From the NCBI GenBank assembly GCA_902827205.1, contig LR792634.1:868001-932000 (forward strand): 64,000 nucleotides of DNA. The letters run 5' to 3'. A program made the position numbers and the translations under genes. Positions 36,533 to 48,556 of the stretch are shown one piece after another. The first letter of the stretch is position 1. Every line of letters begins with the position of its first letter. Source of the DNA: Methanocaldococcus lauensis (GTDB taxonomy: Archaea; AGJL01; Methanococci; Methanococcales; Methanocaldococcaceae). The notes below the pieces were generated by a model. The model saw only the letters and a program-made list of their open reading frames with translations, was not told the DNA's origin and ran no database searches.

Positions 36533-37789
36533 TTATTCAAATTCTAAGTTCAAATCCTCTAATCTTCTCTTAAATTCTTCTAAAACTATATCTTCATACT
36601 TCTCTTCTGTTGTAGGATTTCCATTTTCATCTTTTGCCACGAAGCATGCGGCTAATCTTAAATAATGTCCTGCATCATCCCAAGGAACTGTTGAAATAAG
36701 CTTCTCTTTAATTAAATATTGCGAAAAATCTTCAGCAGTTTTAAATTCTATTCCATTAGCCTTTATTGGTGATTTAACATACAAGTAGAATGTTCCACCT
36801 GGCATCCTTGCATTAAAGCCAACTTCATTTAATATCTTAACCATCTTTCTTAACCTTCTCTCATATTTTTTTCTAACTCTTTCAGTTATTTCTGGGTGTT
36901 GTAAGCAGTATATTCCTGCCTTTTGTATTGGAATAAATTGCCCACTGTCAAAGTTGTCTTTAACTGTTGCAAAAGCTTTAATAATTAACTCGTTACCTAC
37001 TAAAAATGCTAATCTCCACCCAGTCATGTTAAATGCCTTTGAAAAACTGTGAATTTCAACCCCAACCTCTTTTGCATCTTTAACTGATAAAAATGATAAA
37101 GGCTTTCCATCATAAACTAATGCCCCATAAGCGGCATCTTGAACAACTATAACTTCATTTTCAAATGCAAAATCTACAACTTCCTTATAAAATTTCTTTG
37201 TAGCCTGTGCCCCAGTAGGATTGTTAGGATAATTTAAATATAATATCTTTGCTCTCTTCTTAATATCTTCTGGAATACTATCTAAATCTGGCAAGAAATC
37301 ATTTTCTTCTAACAATGGAAGATTATAAACTTCTCCTCCATACCACTTTGTGTGGGTTGCTGTAACTGGATAGCCAGGAACTGTCATTAAACAAATATCT
37401 CCTGGGTTGATAAATGCTGAAGTTATATATGCCAATGCTGGCTTTGAACCCATTGAGTGTATAACTTCATTTACTGGGTCAATATCCTTAACTCCATAAA
37501 CCTTTTCCATATATGGAGGGACAGCATCTTTTAACTCTTGAATTCCATTATCTGCATAACCTCTATTTTCCCATTTTTTAGCCTCTTCACATAAAACTCT
37601 TATAACCTCTGGGTCAGCCATTTCATCAGGTTCTCCAACACCCATATCAATTAATTCCATATCTGGATGTTTTCTCATTGCTTCTTGCTTAGCCCTTTTA
37701 ATTTTTTCAAACTTGTAAATTACTTCCTCCTTACCAAACTTTTTTCCTCCAATTCTTTCAGCAAATAAATTTTGTATATAACTCTCCAT
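36533..37789 (-). CDS. dapL: LL-diaminopimelate aminotransferase
   Basis: A 418-residue PLP enzyme that converts tetrahydrodipicolinate and glutamate directly to LL-diaminopimelate in lysine synthesis. Fold-type I motifs are present: DMGVGEPDEMADPEVIRVL, YLNYPNNPTGA, VVQDAAYGALVYDG, and the PLP lysine region HSFSKAFNMTGWRLAF. The C-terminus contains ISTVPWDDAGHYLRLA. The archaeal DapL2 type has this length. It feeds DapF (15470-16357) in this window. The 212-base gap upstream is AT-rich and holds the promoter. Confidence 0.9.
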   Translation of the reverse strand: MESYIQNLFAERIGGKKFGKEEVIYKFEKIKRAKQEAMRKHPDMELIDMGVGEPDEMADPEVIRVLCEEAKKWENRGYADNGIQELKDAVPPYMEKVYGVKDIDPVNEVIHSMGSKPALAYITSAFINPGDICLMTVPGYPVTATHTKWYGGEVYNLPLLEENDFLPDLDSIPEDIKKRAKILYLNYPNNPTGAQATKKFYKEVVDFAFENEVIVVQDAAYGALVYDGKPLSFLSVKDAKEVGVEIHSFSKAFNMTGWRLAFLVGNELIIKAFATVKDNFDSGQFIPIQKAGIYCLQHPEITERVRKKYERRLRKMVKILNEVGFNARMPGGTFYLYVKSPIKANGIEFKTAEDFSQYLIKEKLISTVPWDDAGHYLRLAACFVAKDENGNPTTEEKYEDIVLEEFKRRLEDLNLEFE

Positions 37790-38001
37790 ATTCTCACCAA
37801 GTAATGTTTTATTAATATTTTTTATTTAACACTCATTAAAGTTAATATTTCATAAATGTTGAATAGTTTTAAAAAAATAGGAGTTTAAAGAAGTTTATAA
37901 ATCTTTCGTTAAAGATACACTTTAAAAAACACATCAAAGACAACCAAAGTAGTACATAATTCCTTTTCTTATCTCTTAATAAGTAGATTAAATAAATAAA
38001 A

Positions 38002-38519
38002 TCATACTTTATTTCTTTTTACAGTTGTAGTAATTTCCTTTCTATAATTAATTTCAGTTTTATTTTTATTTTCTGAATTTTGTAATTCTTTGTTAATTTC
38101 ATTAATTAAAAAATTTGCAAGTTCTTTTAAAGGGTCTATTAAGTAAGGTAAAACACCAATAAGTTCATTCTCAGTAATAATACCAATGATTTTTCCATTT
38201 TTTGTTATAGGTATTTTTGATACTTTATATTTTTTCATTAAGTCTAATGCTTTTTCAATTGGTGCATTTGGTGAAAGAGTTATGATAATTTCTGTAGCAA
38301 TTTCCTTAACCTTAGTAGATTCTGGAGATTTTTTTTCTAAAACAGTATGTTTAATAATATCGGATATAGTAACAACTCCAATATAATTATTCTCTTCATC
38401 AAGAACAATACAATATTTTTTCCAGTATTTATCATTTTTTTCATTGCGTTATATACAGATAATTGACTACTAACAAATAGGGGCTCTGACATTGCTATTT
38501 CAACAGGAACATCTATCAT
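38002..38519 (-). pseudogene. CBS-domain pair protein, frameshifted
   Basis: Two frames together encode one protein of about 173 residues. The start is ATG 38519 (MIDVPVEIAM), preceded by GGTGGGTTTATT. The first frame runs through VYNAMKKMINTGK and then leaves phase. The second frame reads YCIVLDEENNYIGVVTISDI and on through KKYKVSKIPITKNGKIIGII to the end. The junction is an A6 run at 38416-38421 (T6 on the plus strand); A7 would restore the frame. Two CBS motifs are visible, which normally bind adenosine nucleotides or SAM. The C-terminal tail is charged and helical. Both halves look intact, so an error or a recent mutation is likely. Confidence 0.8.
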
Positions 38520-38654
38520 AATAAACCCACCAAAAATTACAATCAATTATATTTTAAAATAATATTTTACTAACTAATAATGTTTATCTACAATCATTAT
38601 ATATATTTGTGAGGAGAGTGAATTGTATATTCTCAAATGTGTAAAAATCTGTGT

Positions 38655-38691
38655 TTGTTAATTAATTTTGTTAATTAATGGGTATATAAAC
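38655..38691 (+). promoter_or_regulatory. mfnA promoter with tandem 12-bp repeat
   Basis: TTGTTAATTAAT occurs at 38655-38666 and again at 38668-38679, directly before a strong BRE/TATA-like GGGTATATAAAC (38680-38691). The ATG of mfnA lies 23 bases further on. The repeats abut the basal promoter and could be a regulator site; they could also be chance in AT-rich DNA. Confidence 0.5.
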
Positions 38692-38713
38692 TAAGCTAGT
38701 GTAAGGGAGAGTT

Positions 38714-39895
38714 ATGCAAGAAAAAGGGGTTAGTGAAAAAGAAATTTTTGAAGAATTAAGTAAATATAGAGAACTGGATTTAAAGTATGAGGATGGAAAA
38801 ATATTTGGCTCTATGTGTTCAAATATTCATCCAATTACAAGAAAAATAGTAGATATGTTTTTAGAAACTAATTTAGGAGACCCCGGATTATTTAAAGGAA
38901 CTAAACTGTTGGAAGAGAAGGCAGTAAAATTGTTGGGAGAGTTGTTAAATAATAAAAATGTCTATGGGCATATTGTTAGTGGAGGTACAGAGGCTAATTT
39001 AATGGCTCTCAGGTGTATAAAAAATATATGGAGAGAGAAAAAAAGAAAAGGTTTAACAAAAAATGAGCATCCTAAAATAATTGTTCCAGTAACTGCCCAT
39101 TTTTCATTTGAAAAAGGAAGAGATATGATGGATCTTGAATATATTTACGCTCCTCTTAAAAAAGATTATACGGTAGATGAAAAATTTGTTAAGGATGCTG
39201 TTGAAGATTACGATGTAGATGGAATAGTAGGAATTGCAGGAACTACTGAATTTGGAACTATAGATAATATAGAAGAACTTAGTAAGATAGCAAAAAATAA
39301 TGAAATATATATTCACGTGGATGCCGCTTTTGGGGGATTGGTAATTCCTTTTTTAGAGACAAAATATAAGAAAAAAGGTGTTAATTATAAATTTGATTTT
39401 TCTTTGGGAGTAGATTCAATAACTATTGACCCCCATAAAATGGGTCACTGCCCTATACCAAGTGGAGGAATCTTATTTAAAAACATCAATTATAGAAAAT
39501 ATTTAGAAGTCAATGCCCCTTACTTAACAGAAACTAAGCAAACTACTATTTTAGGAACAAGGGTAGGTTTTGGTGGGGCTTGCACTTATGCCGTTTTAAA
39601 ATATTTAGGGAAAGAAGGGCAAAGGAAAATAGTTAGCGAGTGTATGGAAAATACATTGTATTTTTATAAAAAATTAAAAGAAAATAGTTTTAATCCAGTA
39701 ATTGAGCCAGTATTGAATATTATTACAATTAAAGATGAAGATTATATAGAAACCTGTAAAAAGCTTAGAGAGAAAGTAATATATGTTTCAATTTGCAGTT
39801 GTGTCAATGCTTTAAGAATTGTTATAATGCCTCACATCAAAAAAGAACATATAGATAATTTTATTGAAATGTTGAAAAGTATAAAGAGGAAGTAA
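38714..39895 (+). CDS. mfnA: L-tyrosine decarboxylase (methanofuran synthesis; also aspartate decarboxylase in some species)
   Basis: A 393-residue group II PLP decarboxylase. The PLP lysine is in TIDPHKMGHCP, and SGGTEANLMALRCIKN, HVDAAFGGLVIPF and GTTEFGTIDNIEELSK are family motifs. MfnA makes tyramine for the coenzyme methanofuran and in some methanogens also beta-alanine from aspartate for coenzyme A. Length and sequence match the archaeal form. The start ATG follows AAGGGAGAGTT. It is followed by L31e and eIF6, the order I recall for M. jannaschii. Confidence 0.93.
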   Translation: MQEKGVSEKEIFEELSKYRELDLKYEDGKIFGSMCSNIHPITRKIVDMFLETNLGDPGLFKGTKLLEEKAVKLLGELLNNKNVYGHIVSGGTEANLMALRCIKNIWREKKRKGLTKNEHPKIIVPVTAHFSFEKGRDMMDLEYIYAPLKKDYTVDEKFVKDAVEDYDVDGIVGIAGTTEFGTIDNIEELSKIAKNNEIYIHVDAAFGGLVIPFLETKYKKKGVNYKFDFSLGVDSITIDPHKMGHCPIPSGGILFKNINYRKYLEVNAPYLTETKQTTILGTRVGFGGACTYAVLKYLGKEGQRKIVSECMENTLYFYKKLKENSFNPVIEPVLNIITIKDEDYIETCKKLREKVIYVSICSCVNALRIVIMPHIKKEHIDNFIEMLKSIKRK

Positions 39896-40004
39896 ATAAT
39901 TTTTAATGATTTTTAAATTGATACCGTAATCTTTAAATATACTATTTTAATATGTCTTATGGTAAGAACTTTTATATTTTTTAACTATTTTGGAGGTGTT
40001 GATA

Positions 40005-40253
40005 ATGGAAGAGAGAATATATACTATTCCATTGAGAGATGTTATAAACAAATCTGTTAGAACTAAAAGAGCCCCAAGAGCTATAAAAAAGATTAAGAGA
40101 TTCTTAATGAGACATATGAAGGCAGAAATTGTTAAGATTGATAATGAATTAAATGAGAAGATTTGGGAGAGAGGTATTCAAAAACCTCCTGCAAGAGTTA
40201 GAGTAAAAGCAGTTAAAAAGGATAATGTAGTTATTGCTACTCTTGCAGAGTAA
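40005..40253 (+). CDS. rpl31e: Large-subunit ribosomal protein L31e
   Basis: An 82-residue protein, [20 protein letters not shown], then [20 protein letters not shown] and [17 protein letters not shown]. The start is ATG 40005, six bases after a strong GGAGGTG; the upstream in-frame ATG at 39990 would place the ribosome binding site inside the gene. It is followed 27 bases later by eIF6, which acts on the same ribosomal subunit. Confidence 0.95.
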   Translation: MEERIYTIPLRDVINKSVRTKRAPRAIKKIKRFLMRHMKAEIVKIDNELNEKIWERGIQKPPARVRVKAVKKDNVVIATLAE

Positions 40254-40280
40254 ATTTATTTTTATTAAAAAGTGATAATT

Positions 40281-40961
40281 ATGATAATAAGAAAATACTT
40301 TTCAGGAATTTCAACTATTGGAGTATTAGCAATGACTACTGAAGACATAACCTTATTACCAATATTTCTTGATAAAAATGATGTTAAAGAAGTTTCTGAA
40401 GTTTTAAAAACTAAATGCCTCCAAGTTAATATAGGAGGTAGTTCTCTACTTGGTTCTTTGTTAGTTGGAAATAAATATAGCCTATTATTACCAAAAATTA
40501 TAGATGATGAAGAATTAAATATAATAAAAAATTTTTTAAAAGAAAATGATTTAGATTTGGATATTAAAATTATAAAATCAAAAAACACTGCCTTAGGCAA
40601 TTTAATTTTAACTAATGATAGAGGAGCATTAATTTCTCCAGAATTAAAAGAATTTAAAAGAGATATTGAAGATGCCTTAAATGTTGAAGTTGACGTAGGA
40701 ACTATTGCTGATTTACCAACAGTTGGAAGTAATGCAATAGTAACTAACAAAGGATGTTTAACTCATCCATTGGTTGAAGAGGATGAACTTGAATTTCTAA
40801 AAAACTTATTTAAAGTTGAATACATAGGAAAAGGAACAGCAAATAAAGGAACTACATCTGTTGGTGCCTGTATAATTGCGAATTCTAAGGGAGCAATAGT
40901 TGGAGGAGACACAACTGGGCCAGAACTTTTGATAATTGAAGATGCCTTAGGATTAATTTAA
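40281..40961 (+). CDS. eif6: Translation initiation factor 6
   Basis: A 226-residue aIF6, a five-bladed pseudo-symmetric protein that binds the 50S subunit and blocks premature joining. Repeats of the blade motif are visible in NIGGSSLLGSLLVGNK, KNTALGNLILTNDRGAL, LPTVGSNAIVTNKG and TSVGACIIANSKGAIVG. The start is ATG 40281 (MIIRKYFSG) with GTGATAATT before it; a GTG at 40272 belongs to that site. It is cotranscribed with L31e. It converges with trkH, 53 bases away. Confidence 0.94.
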   Translation: MIIRKYFSGISTIGVLAMTTEDITLLPIFLDKNDVKEVSEVLKTKCLQVNIGGSSLLGSLLVGNKYSLLLPKIIDDEELNIIKNFLKENDLDLDIKIIKSKNTALGNLILTNDRGALISPELKEFKRDIEDALNVEVDVGTIADLPTVGSNAIVTNKGCLTHPLVEEDELEFLKNLFKVEYIGKGTANKGTTSVGACIIANSKGAIVGGDTTGPELLIIEDALGLI

Positions 40962-41014
40962 ACTTTTCTTTTTTATTTTGCCTATAATTATTTTTTTATT
41001 TAATTTTATATTTT

Positions 41015-42457
41015 CTATTTTTTATTGCATTTTTTAGATAATTTCTGAATTTTTAATGATAATGATGCAAGTAAAACAAGTACTGGTATAAATTCTAATC
41101 TACCAACCCACATTCCTATAATTCCTGCGATTTTCCCAATTGTAGGAGTTTTTAAGGTAACAACACCTAAAGACATTCCAATGTTTGAAACAAAAGAAAC
41201 TGCATCAAATATAGATTTGTATGGACCACAACCTAAGAATATAAATGTTGATGCTATAAAAAATGAGGTTATTCCATATAAAAAGAATATTACAAATGCT
41301 TCTCTAATTATTTTATAATCCAATTCAATATTATCAAGATGTTCATAAATTACTGCTGATTTTGGATATATAACCTCTTTTATTTCATAATATAGTGCCT
41401 TCAATATAACTAAGAATCTAATTATCTTAACCCCTCCAGTTGTTGTTCCTGCTCCTCCCCCTATAAACATTAAAAATATAATTAAAAATAAAGAAAGATT
41501 TGATAAATTAGCAATATTGATAGTAGTAAATCCTGTAGAAGTCATAGCAGAAACTACTGTAAATAAAGAGTCTATTATAGATATATGGTCTTTTATAGAA
41601 ATTATTATTGAGACAATAGTTATAACAATTATAGCATACTTAGTCTGAATATCATTAAAATACTTTCCAGTTAATATCCTATGATGAATTGAAAATGATA
41701 TAACCCCTCCTACCATCATTATACATATCATAACAATTTTTGCTAAATCGTTGTATGGAAAACTGTAGTTGCTTATACTCATTCCTCCAGTACTAATTCC
41801 AGTCATCGTTAAATTTATAGATTCCCAAAAACTTAAGCCTGATAAATATAATAAGAGAATTCCTAAAATCGTATATAATGTATATATCCATACAATAGTT
41901 TTTATTGTACTTATAGCACTTGGCATTATTCTTTCTTGCCTTGCCTCAGAGGAATATAAAAGATAAGCGACAGTTCCAGATCTTGCTAAAACAAGGGCTG
42001 ATAAAACTAAAATTCCAACCCCTCCAATCCACTGCTGAAAACTTCTCCAAAATAAAATTGATTTTGGTAAAACTTCTACATTAGTAATTAATGTCATTCC
42101 TGTTGTAGTCCAAGCAGACATACTTTCATAAACTGCATCTACATAGGAGAAATATGGAATAGATAGATATAAAGGGATAGCCCCAATTAAAGAGGCTATT
42201 AACCAAGCTAATGCAGATGCTATCATACTGTGATGTAATTTTAAATTTCTTGGCTTTGTAATTTTTTTCAATATGCAACCAAAAATAGTAAAAAAGATTC
42301 CTGGAACTAAAAAATTAAAAATAGTATTTTCATTGTAATAAAAGGCAATAATACAAGGAATTAAGGTAAATAATCCTATAACAGCAATAATCCCTCCCAA
42401 TATATTTAATATCCCCTTAATATCTTTTTTATTTAAAATATCCAACATTTCACCCAT
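41015..42457 (-). CDS. trkH: TrkH-type potassium uptake protein, membrane subunit
   Basis: A 480-residue membrane protein of the TrkH/KtrB/HKT family that conducts K+. The four pore loops are recognisable: [42 protein letters not shown] and [14 protein letters not shown]. About eight to ten membrane helices lie between them, and [17 protein letters not shown] follows the third loop. TrkH works with a cytosolic NAD-binding TrkA subunit, not seen in the window. The start may be ATG 42457, overlapping the upstream gene by eight bases, or a codon at 42448 or 42445 just after GGTGA; this cannot be decided here. Confidence 0.9.
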   Translation of the reverse strand: MGEMLDILNKKDIKGILNILGGIIAVIGLFTLIPCIIAFYYNENTIFNFLVPGIFFTIFGCILKKITKPRNLKLHHSMIASALAWLIASLIGAIPLYLSIPYFSYVDAVYESMSAWTTTGMTLITNVEVLPKSILFWRSFQQWIGGVGILVLSALVLARSGTVAYLLYSSEARQERIMPSAISTIKTIVWIYTLYTILGILLLYLSGLSFWESINLTMTGISTGGMSISNYSFPYNDLAKIVMICIMMVGGVISFSIHHRILTGKYFNDIQTKYAIIVITIVSIIISIKDHISIIDSLFTVVSAMTSTGFTTINIANLSNLSLFLIIFLMFIGGGAGTTTGGVKIIRFLVILKALYYEIKEVIYPKSAVIYEHLDNIELDYKIIREAFVIFFLYGITSFFIASTFIFLGCGPYKSIFDAVSFVSNIGMSLGVVTLKTPTIGKIAGIIGMWVGRLEFIPVLVLLASLSLKIQKLSKKCNKK

Positions 42458-43235
42458 TATTAATATACTTCAAGATACCCACATCTTTATATTCTAACAC
42501 CAAAACTAAATATCTTAATAAAAATAACCTTACTTTTTTATCTTCAACATACAAATATGAAATCACATATTTCCTTTTTTTAGTTTGTTGTATTACTTGT
42601 TTTATTACCAATACGGGTTTTAAATATCCATTAACTTCTTTTTCTTCTATTTCAATATCTTTTATATTGCTGAATATGTCATATATTATTGCTCTATTAT
42701 CTTTCAGAACTTTAACTACTAACTTATATTTAATTTTTACAATAAACTCTTCCTTAATACGCTCTTCAGTAAATTTTAAATATCCTTCTTCCCATTCTTT
42801 ATTTTTATTTTCTTCAATATCATAAATTATCTTGACTTCCTTGTTATTTAATAATAAATAAAACAACCTTCTTAAAAAGTTAATAATGGGAGTTTTTCCA
42901 TATATTGATGTTTCTGGAGCAAAACCTATTATTATATCCCCTAATTTATCCGATTTAACAACAATTGAAGAATGATACTTGATATCTTCTAAAGACTGTT
43001 TAGCACTTTCAATAACCTTTTTTGGTAGTTTATAACCAATGTCTTCAATATTTTCAATCCCTACTTCAAACTTGTCATCCGAAAATTCAAATATAATTTT
43101 ATCCTCATATAGTATTATTTCTAACAAGTCCCATTTTATTACTGGTTTTTCTAAGGTTTGGGGAGTAATTAATACTCCCTTACCTGAGAATCTTGCAATT
43201 TCCGATGATTTGCCTTCTATACCTTCTATATTCAT
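42450..43235 (-). CDS. Protein of unknown function, possibly CheF-like
   Basis: A 261-residue soluble protein. The layout and the segment [20 protein letters not shown], then [11 protein letters not shown], and [20 protein letters not shown] are reminiscent of archaeal CheF-type adaptors, but the likeness is weak and no chemotaxis gene is nearby. A central helix and a beta-rich C-terminal half ([20 protein letters not shown]) follow. The start is ATG 43235 ([13 protein letters not shown]) behind GGTGAATGAT. Its stop TGA lies at the start of trkH, so the two are coupled. A regulatory role for TrkH is a reasonable but unproven inference. Confidence 0.5.
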   Translation of the reverse strand: MNIEGIEGKSSEIARFSGKGVLITPQTLEKPVIKWDLLEIILYEDKIIFEFSDDKFEVGIENIEDIGYKLPKKVIESAKQSLEDIKYHSSIVVKSDKLGDIIIGFAPETSIYGKTPIINFLRRLFYLLLNNKEVKIIYDIEENKNKEWEEGYLKFTEERIKEEFIVKIKYKLVVKVLKDNRAIIYDIFSNIKDIEIEEKEVNGYLKPVLVIKQVIQQTKKRKYVISYLYVEDKKVRLFLLRYLVLVLEYKDVGILKYINNG

Positions 43236-43358
43236 ATCATTCACCACAATCATTATAAAAAGTTATTAAAGTTAAAAAGTTAATGTTAATGTTTGTTTAA
43301 ATTAATATTTCAAATTATATTACATCATTAATTATCATTTAACGCTTTATATATTTAC

Positions 43359-43393
43359 CTCCTTATGTAATATTAATTAGTATTAATAAGGAG
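43359..43393. promoter_or_regulatory. Palindromic operator-like sequence upstream of guaB
   Basis: CTCCTTAT (43359-43366) and ATAAGGAG (43386-43393) form an exact 8-bp inverted repeat, with ATTAAT-containing DNA between. A TATA-like CTTTATATATTTA (43345-43357) precedes it, and a second TATA-like AAAGTATATATAATCC (43427-43442) lies between it and guaB. The site could control guaB or the divergent CheF-like/trkH pair. It also could be a chance palindrome. Confidence 0.45.
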
Positions 43394-43473
43394 TTAGGGC
43401 TCAATTGTTTATAAAATCACATAAAATAAAGTATATATAATCCCTCTCTAAATATAGTTAAAAAGGTTGATAA

Positions 43474-44973
<1,500 letters not shown>

Positions 44974-45059
44974 ATCTTTAAATCTTTTAATTAATCTTTT
45001 TATATATAAAAACTTAATTTTTTTAATCTAAATCTAAAATTATTTTCAAGGGGAGTCTT

Positions 45060-45347
45060 ATGAAGCCAACATTAATATTTTTAGGAATTATTTTAATGTT
45101 TATCGGATTCTTTATTATTACTTTGGGATTAATACTACCAAGTTCTCAGATACAAGAAAATCAGAATCACGAAAAATATAATAATGAAAATGAAAAAAGT
45201 AATGTGGAATATTCTGGAATTATAATGATAGGTCCAATACCAATAGTATTTGGTAATTCTCCAGGGTTAATTATACTCTCTATATTGATAACAATATTAA
45301 TGATTGTCTGGATATTTTTATTTGCTTTTGGAATAAGAATAAAATAA
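45060..45347 (+). CDS. DUF131 family small membrane protein
   Basis: A 95-residue protein with two membrane helices: TLIFLGIILMFIGFFIITLG near the N-terminus and LIILSILITILMIVWIFLF near the C-terminus. Between them lie a polar Q/N-rich loop and the family-type segment SGIIMIGPIPIVFGN. This resembles the archaeal DUF131 family; its function is unknown. The ATG follows AGGGGAGTCTT. It converges with birA, six bases away. Confidence 0.75.
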   Translation: MKPTLIFLGIILMFIGFFIITLGLILPSSQIQENQNHEKYNNENEKSNVEYSGIIMIGPIPIVFGNSPGLIILSILITILMIVWIFLFAFGIRIK

Positions 45348-45353
45348 AAATTT

Positions 45354-46082
<729 letters not shown>

Positions 46083-46161
46083 TCAATTATTCTATAATTT
46101 TATTTTTTCAAAATCAAATTTATAAATCTAACTGTCTTAAAACCTTTAAAGTATTCATTTA

Positions 46162-47745
46162 TTATTCATTCCAAAATTCATTATAAAATAGATCAAAATC
46201 TTGATTGTATTTTTTACCTATTTTTAAGGCAATTTCAGCCTTAGCTAATTCTCTCCCAAAATATGCGGCGTGATCTAACTTTTTTATTAAATTTAACCTT
46301 ATTGCAGTTTCATAAATCTCCTTTGGTTTCTTCCCTCTAATTATTAATGTAGGTTCTCTTCTTTTATTAAAATATATAGCTACAATCTCTTTATTTTTTC
46401 TATCAATTTCTATTTTAAAACTACCTTCGTCTAATATTTGTTTTTTATCCTCCTCAGCTTTGATTATTGGAACATTGTATCTATTAAATGTAAATTCCTC
46501 ATCAAATCTTTTATCTTTATAATTTATTAAATTAAATCCTAAATCTTTAGGTAATGAATTTCTCTTTTTAGCTAAAAACATCATTTTTGAAGCAATTTTT
46601 AACTCTTTTATAGAGAATTTGCATTTTGCACTGGATTCAGGAGTAAATAATATATTAGCATTAATTTCAGAGGCTATTGCCGATAATAATGCATTAACTC
46701 CATTACTATCAGCATCAAAAAGTTCAGTAACATTTCCTACACCAAAAAATAAAGGTATTTTATTCCTTTTTTTAAATTCTTTACAGGCAATTACACTCTC
46801 TATAAAGTTACATCCAAAGTTATTTATTGGCTCTAAAATAGGATCTGCAACTATTTTTTCTATCCCCTCATAAATCAATTTTTTTATAATCTCTTCTAAG
46901 GATTTAATTTTTCCCTCAATAGTTTCTGGAACATAGTTTATTTTATAGTTTGTTGGTAAAACAACTACTGCAGTGTCAGAATCTTTTAAATAAGGTAGTA
47001 ATTCATCTAAATTCCCTCCATCAACACTTAAAATCATATCTACTCCCAAATTTATTGCCTCTATTAATTCATTAGTGTTTAATGTATCTACACTAACTGG
47101 CTTATCAGTAATATCTCTAACAATTTTTAACATATCCTTAATTTTATCTCTGTTGTTTTCATTGCTAACCATTCCTAAATCTATCATATCAGCCCCACTT
47201 TCTAAGTAATATATTACTTTTTCCTCTAATTCTTTTTCATTTAGCCATGGAGCATGGACTATTTCTCCCAAAACTCTCATTGGGAATTTATCACCAACTT
47301 TTAAAGAACCAATTTTTATATCTCCTTCTCCCAGTTCTTGCTCTTCTGCTTTTTTTATCTCCTCCTCACATTTCTTTTTAATAATCTCTAAAAGTTGTAA
47401 ATCAGCATAATCCTTTGTAGAAAGTTTTATTTTATCTAAATTTTCTATAAGTAAAGGAAGATCTGAGGCATCTCTTGTAGATTTATAACATTTTATTCCA
47501 GTTTCCTCCTCAACTTTCTTTAAATCATGCCTTATCAATCCAGTAACTAACACAAAATCGTAAATATCTTTTAATTTTTTGCCTAATTTATCTTCTAATT
47601 TTTTGATTTCTTTAATTATTAAATTAGGAGTTAAAAAAGCGGCTACTGATATATTGGCGATATGAACATCAACAAACTCATATTTTTTTATAGCATTTTT
47701 AACTTTTTTTTCTGCCAACTTTCCAGTTATTATTAAGATTTTCAT
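46162..47745 (-). CDS. Dihydropteroate synthase-related protein
   Basis: A 527-residue protein of the archaeal DHPS-related family (TIGR00284 type). The N-terminal 160 residues are a specific domain (ILIITGKLAEKKVKNAIKKY) found in this family. The central domain from about 170 has pterin-binding-like features: HAPWLNEKELEEKVIYYLES, SGADMIDLGMVSN, KPVSVDTLNTNELIEAINLG and KIVADPILEPINNFG. The C-terminal part is a family-specific extension with KPKEIYETAIRLNLI. It may act in tetrahydromethanopterin synthesis, but its reaction is not proven. The start ATG 47745 follows TGGGGATATT. Confidence 0.8.
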   Translation of the reverse strand: MKILIITGKLAEKKVKNAIKKYEFVDVHIANISVAAFLTPNLIIKEIKKLEDKLGKKLKDIYDFVLVTGLIRHDLKKVEEETGIKCYKSTRDASDLPLLIENLDKIKLSTKDYADLQLLEIIKKKCEEEIKKAEEQELGEGDIKIGSLKVGDKFPMRVLGEIVHAPWLNEKELEEKVIYYLESGADMIDLGMVSNENNRDKIKDMLKIVRDITDKPVSVDTLNTNELIEAINLGVDMILSVDGGNLDELLPYLKDSDTAVVVLPTNYKINYVPETIEGKIKSLEEIIKKLIYEGIEKIVADPILEPINNFGCNFIESVIACKEFKKRNKIPLFFGVGNVTELFDADSNGVNALLSAIASEINANILFTPESSAKCKFSIKELKIASKMMFLAKKRNSLPKDLGFNLINYKDKRFDEEFTFNRYNVPIIKAEEDKKQILDEGSFKIEIDRKNKEIVAIYFNKRREPTLIIRGKKPKEIYETAIRLNLIKKLDHAAYFGRELAKAEIALKIGKKYNQDFDLFYNEFWNE

Positions 47746-47854
47746 AATATCCCCATTAAACAACTAAATTATTTATAAATATTAAATTACAAAGCTATAA
47801 ATAAAGATTTGACTAACATAATATAAATAAAAATTTGTTGTTTTGGGTGGAAGT

Positions 47855-48556
47855 ATGAAGTTTATTAAAAAGAATGATATTGATTTTGATGAACCACTAA
47901 TTATTGAAGCGTTTCCTGGAACTGGATTAGTTGGAAGTATCGCCGCCTATCAAATAATAAAAGAATTGAAATTAAAATACTTTGGATACTTTGAAATAGA
48001 GGGAATTCCTCCAATAACTACAATTGAAAATGGGACTCCCTATCCACCAGTAAGGGCTTATGCAAATAAAAATTTAGTTATACTCTTTTCAGATGTAATT
48101 ATACCACCAAACAGTATTAATAGATTAGCTGAATTAATAGTAAAAACTTTTTCAGATAATAAGCCAAAGTTATTCGTTTCACTTGGTGGATTAATTGCTG
48201 GGAAATCAGAAAAAGTTTTTGGAATAGCCAACAAAGAGAAATTATTGGAAAATTTAAAAAATTATGTTGAAATATTTAATTTTGGAGTTTTAGGAGGAAT
48301 TAGTGGAAATTTATTAATAAAATGTGATGATAACGGATTTGACGCTATTGCACTCTTGGCAGAAACTGTAGGAGTTCGTCCAGATCCAAGAGGAGGAGCT
48401 AATTTATTAGAAGTGTTAAATAAAATGTTTAATTTAAATGTTAATGTTGAGAGTTTAATCAAAGAGGCAGAAAATATAGAAAACAAACTCAAAGAATTGG
48501 CTGAACAACATTTAAAGATGATGTCTAAGAAAAAGGAATATCCTATGTATATCTAG
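47855..48556 (+). CDS. PAC2 family protein (proteasome assembly chaperone-like)
   Basis: A 233-residue PAC2 protein. The signature AFPGTGLVGSIAAYQIIKEL (near residues 20-39), GTPYPPVRAYANKN, FVSLGGLIAGKSEKVFGIAN and GVRPDPRGGANLLEVLN fit the archaeal family, whose members include proteasome assembly chaperones. The helical C-terminus (ENKLKELAEQHLKMMSKKKE) is also typical. It may assist assembly of the proteasome, whose alpha subunit is at 8239-8997. The start is ATG 47855 with GGGTGGAAGT upstream; an upstream TTG at 47843 is inside this leader. A GC-rich palindrome begins directly after its TAG. Confidence 0.85.
   Translation: MKFIKKNDIDFDEPLIIEAFPGTGLVGSIAAYQIIKELKLKYFGYFEIEGIPPITTIENGTPYPPVRAYANKNLVILFSDVIIPPNSINRLAELIVKTFSDNKPKLFVSLGGLIAGKSEKVFGIANKEKLLENLKNYVEIFNFGVLGGISGNLLIKCDDNGFDAIALLAETVGVRPDPRGGANLLEVLNKMFNLNVNVESLIKEAENIENKLKELAEQHLKMMSKKKEYPMYI

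Noticed and set aside
38697-38713. Leaderless transcription of mfnA
   Set aside because: GGGAGAG directly before the ATG is a good ribosome binding site, so a short leader is more likely.
40265-40750. Minus-strand ORF of 161 codons
   Set aside because: Antisense to eif6, S/F/I-rich composition of a shadow frame.
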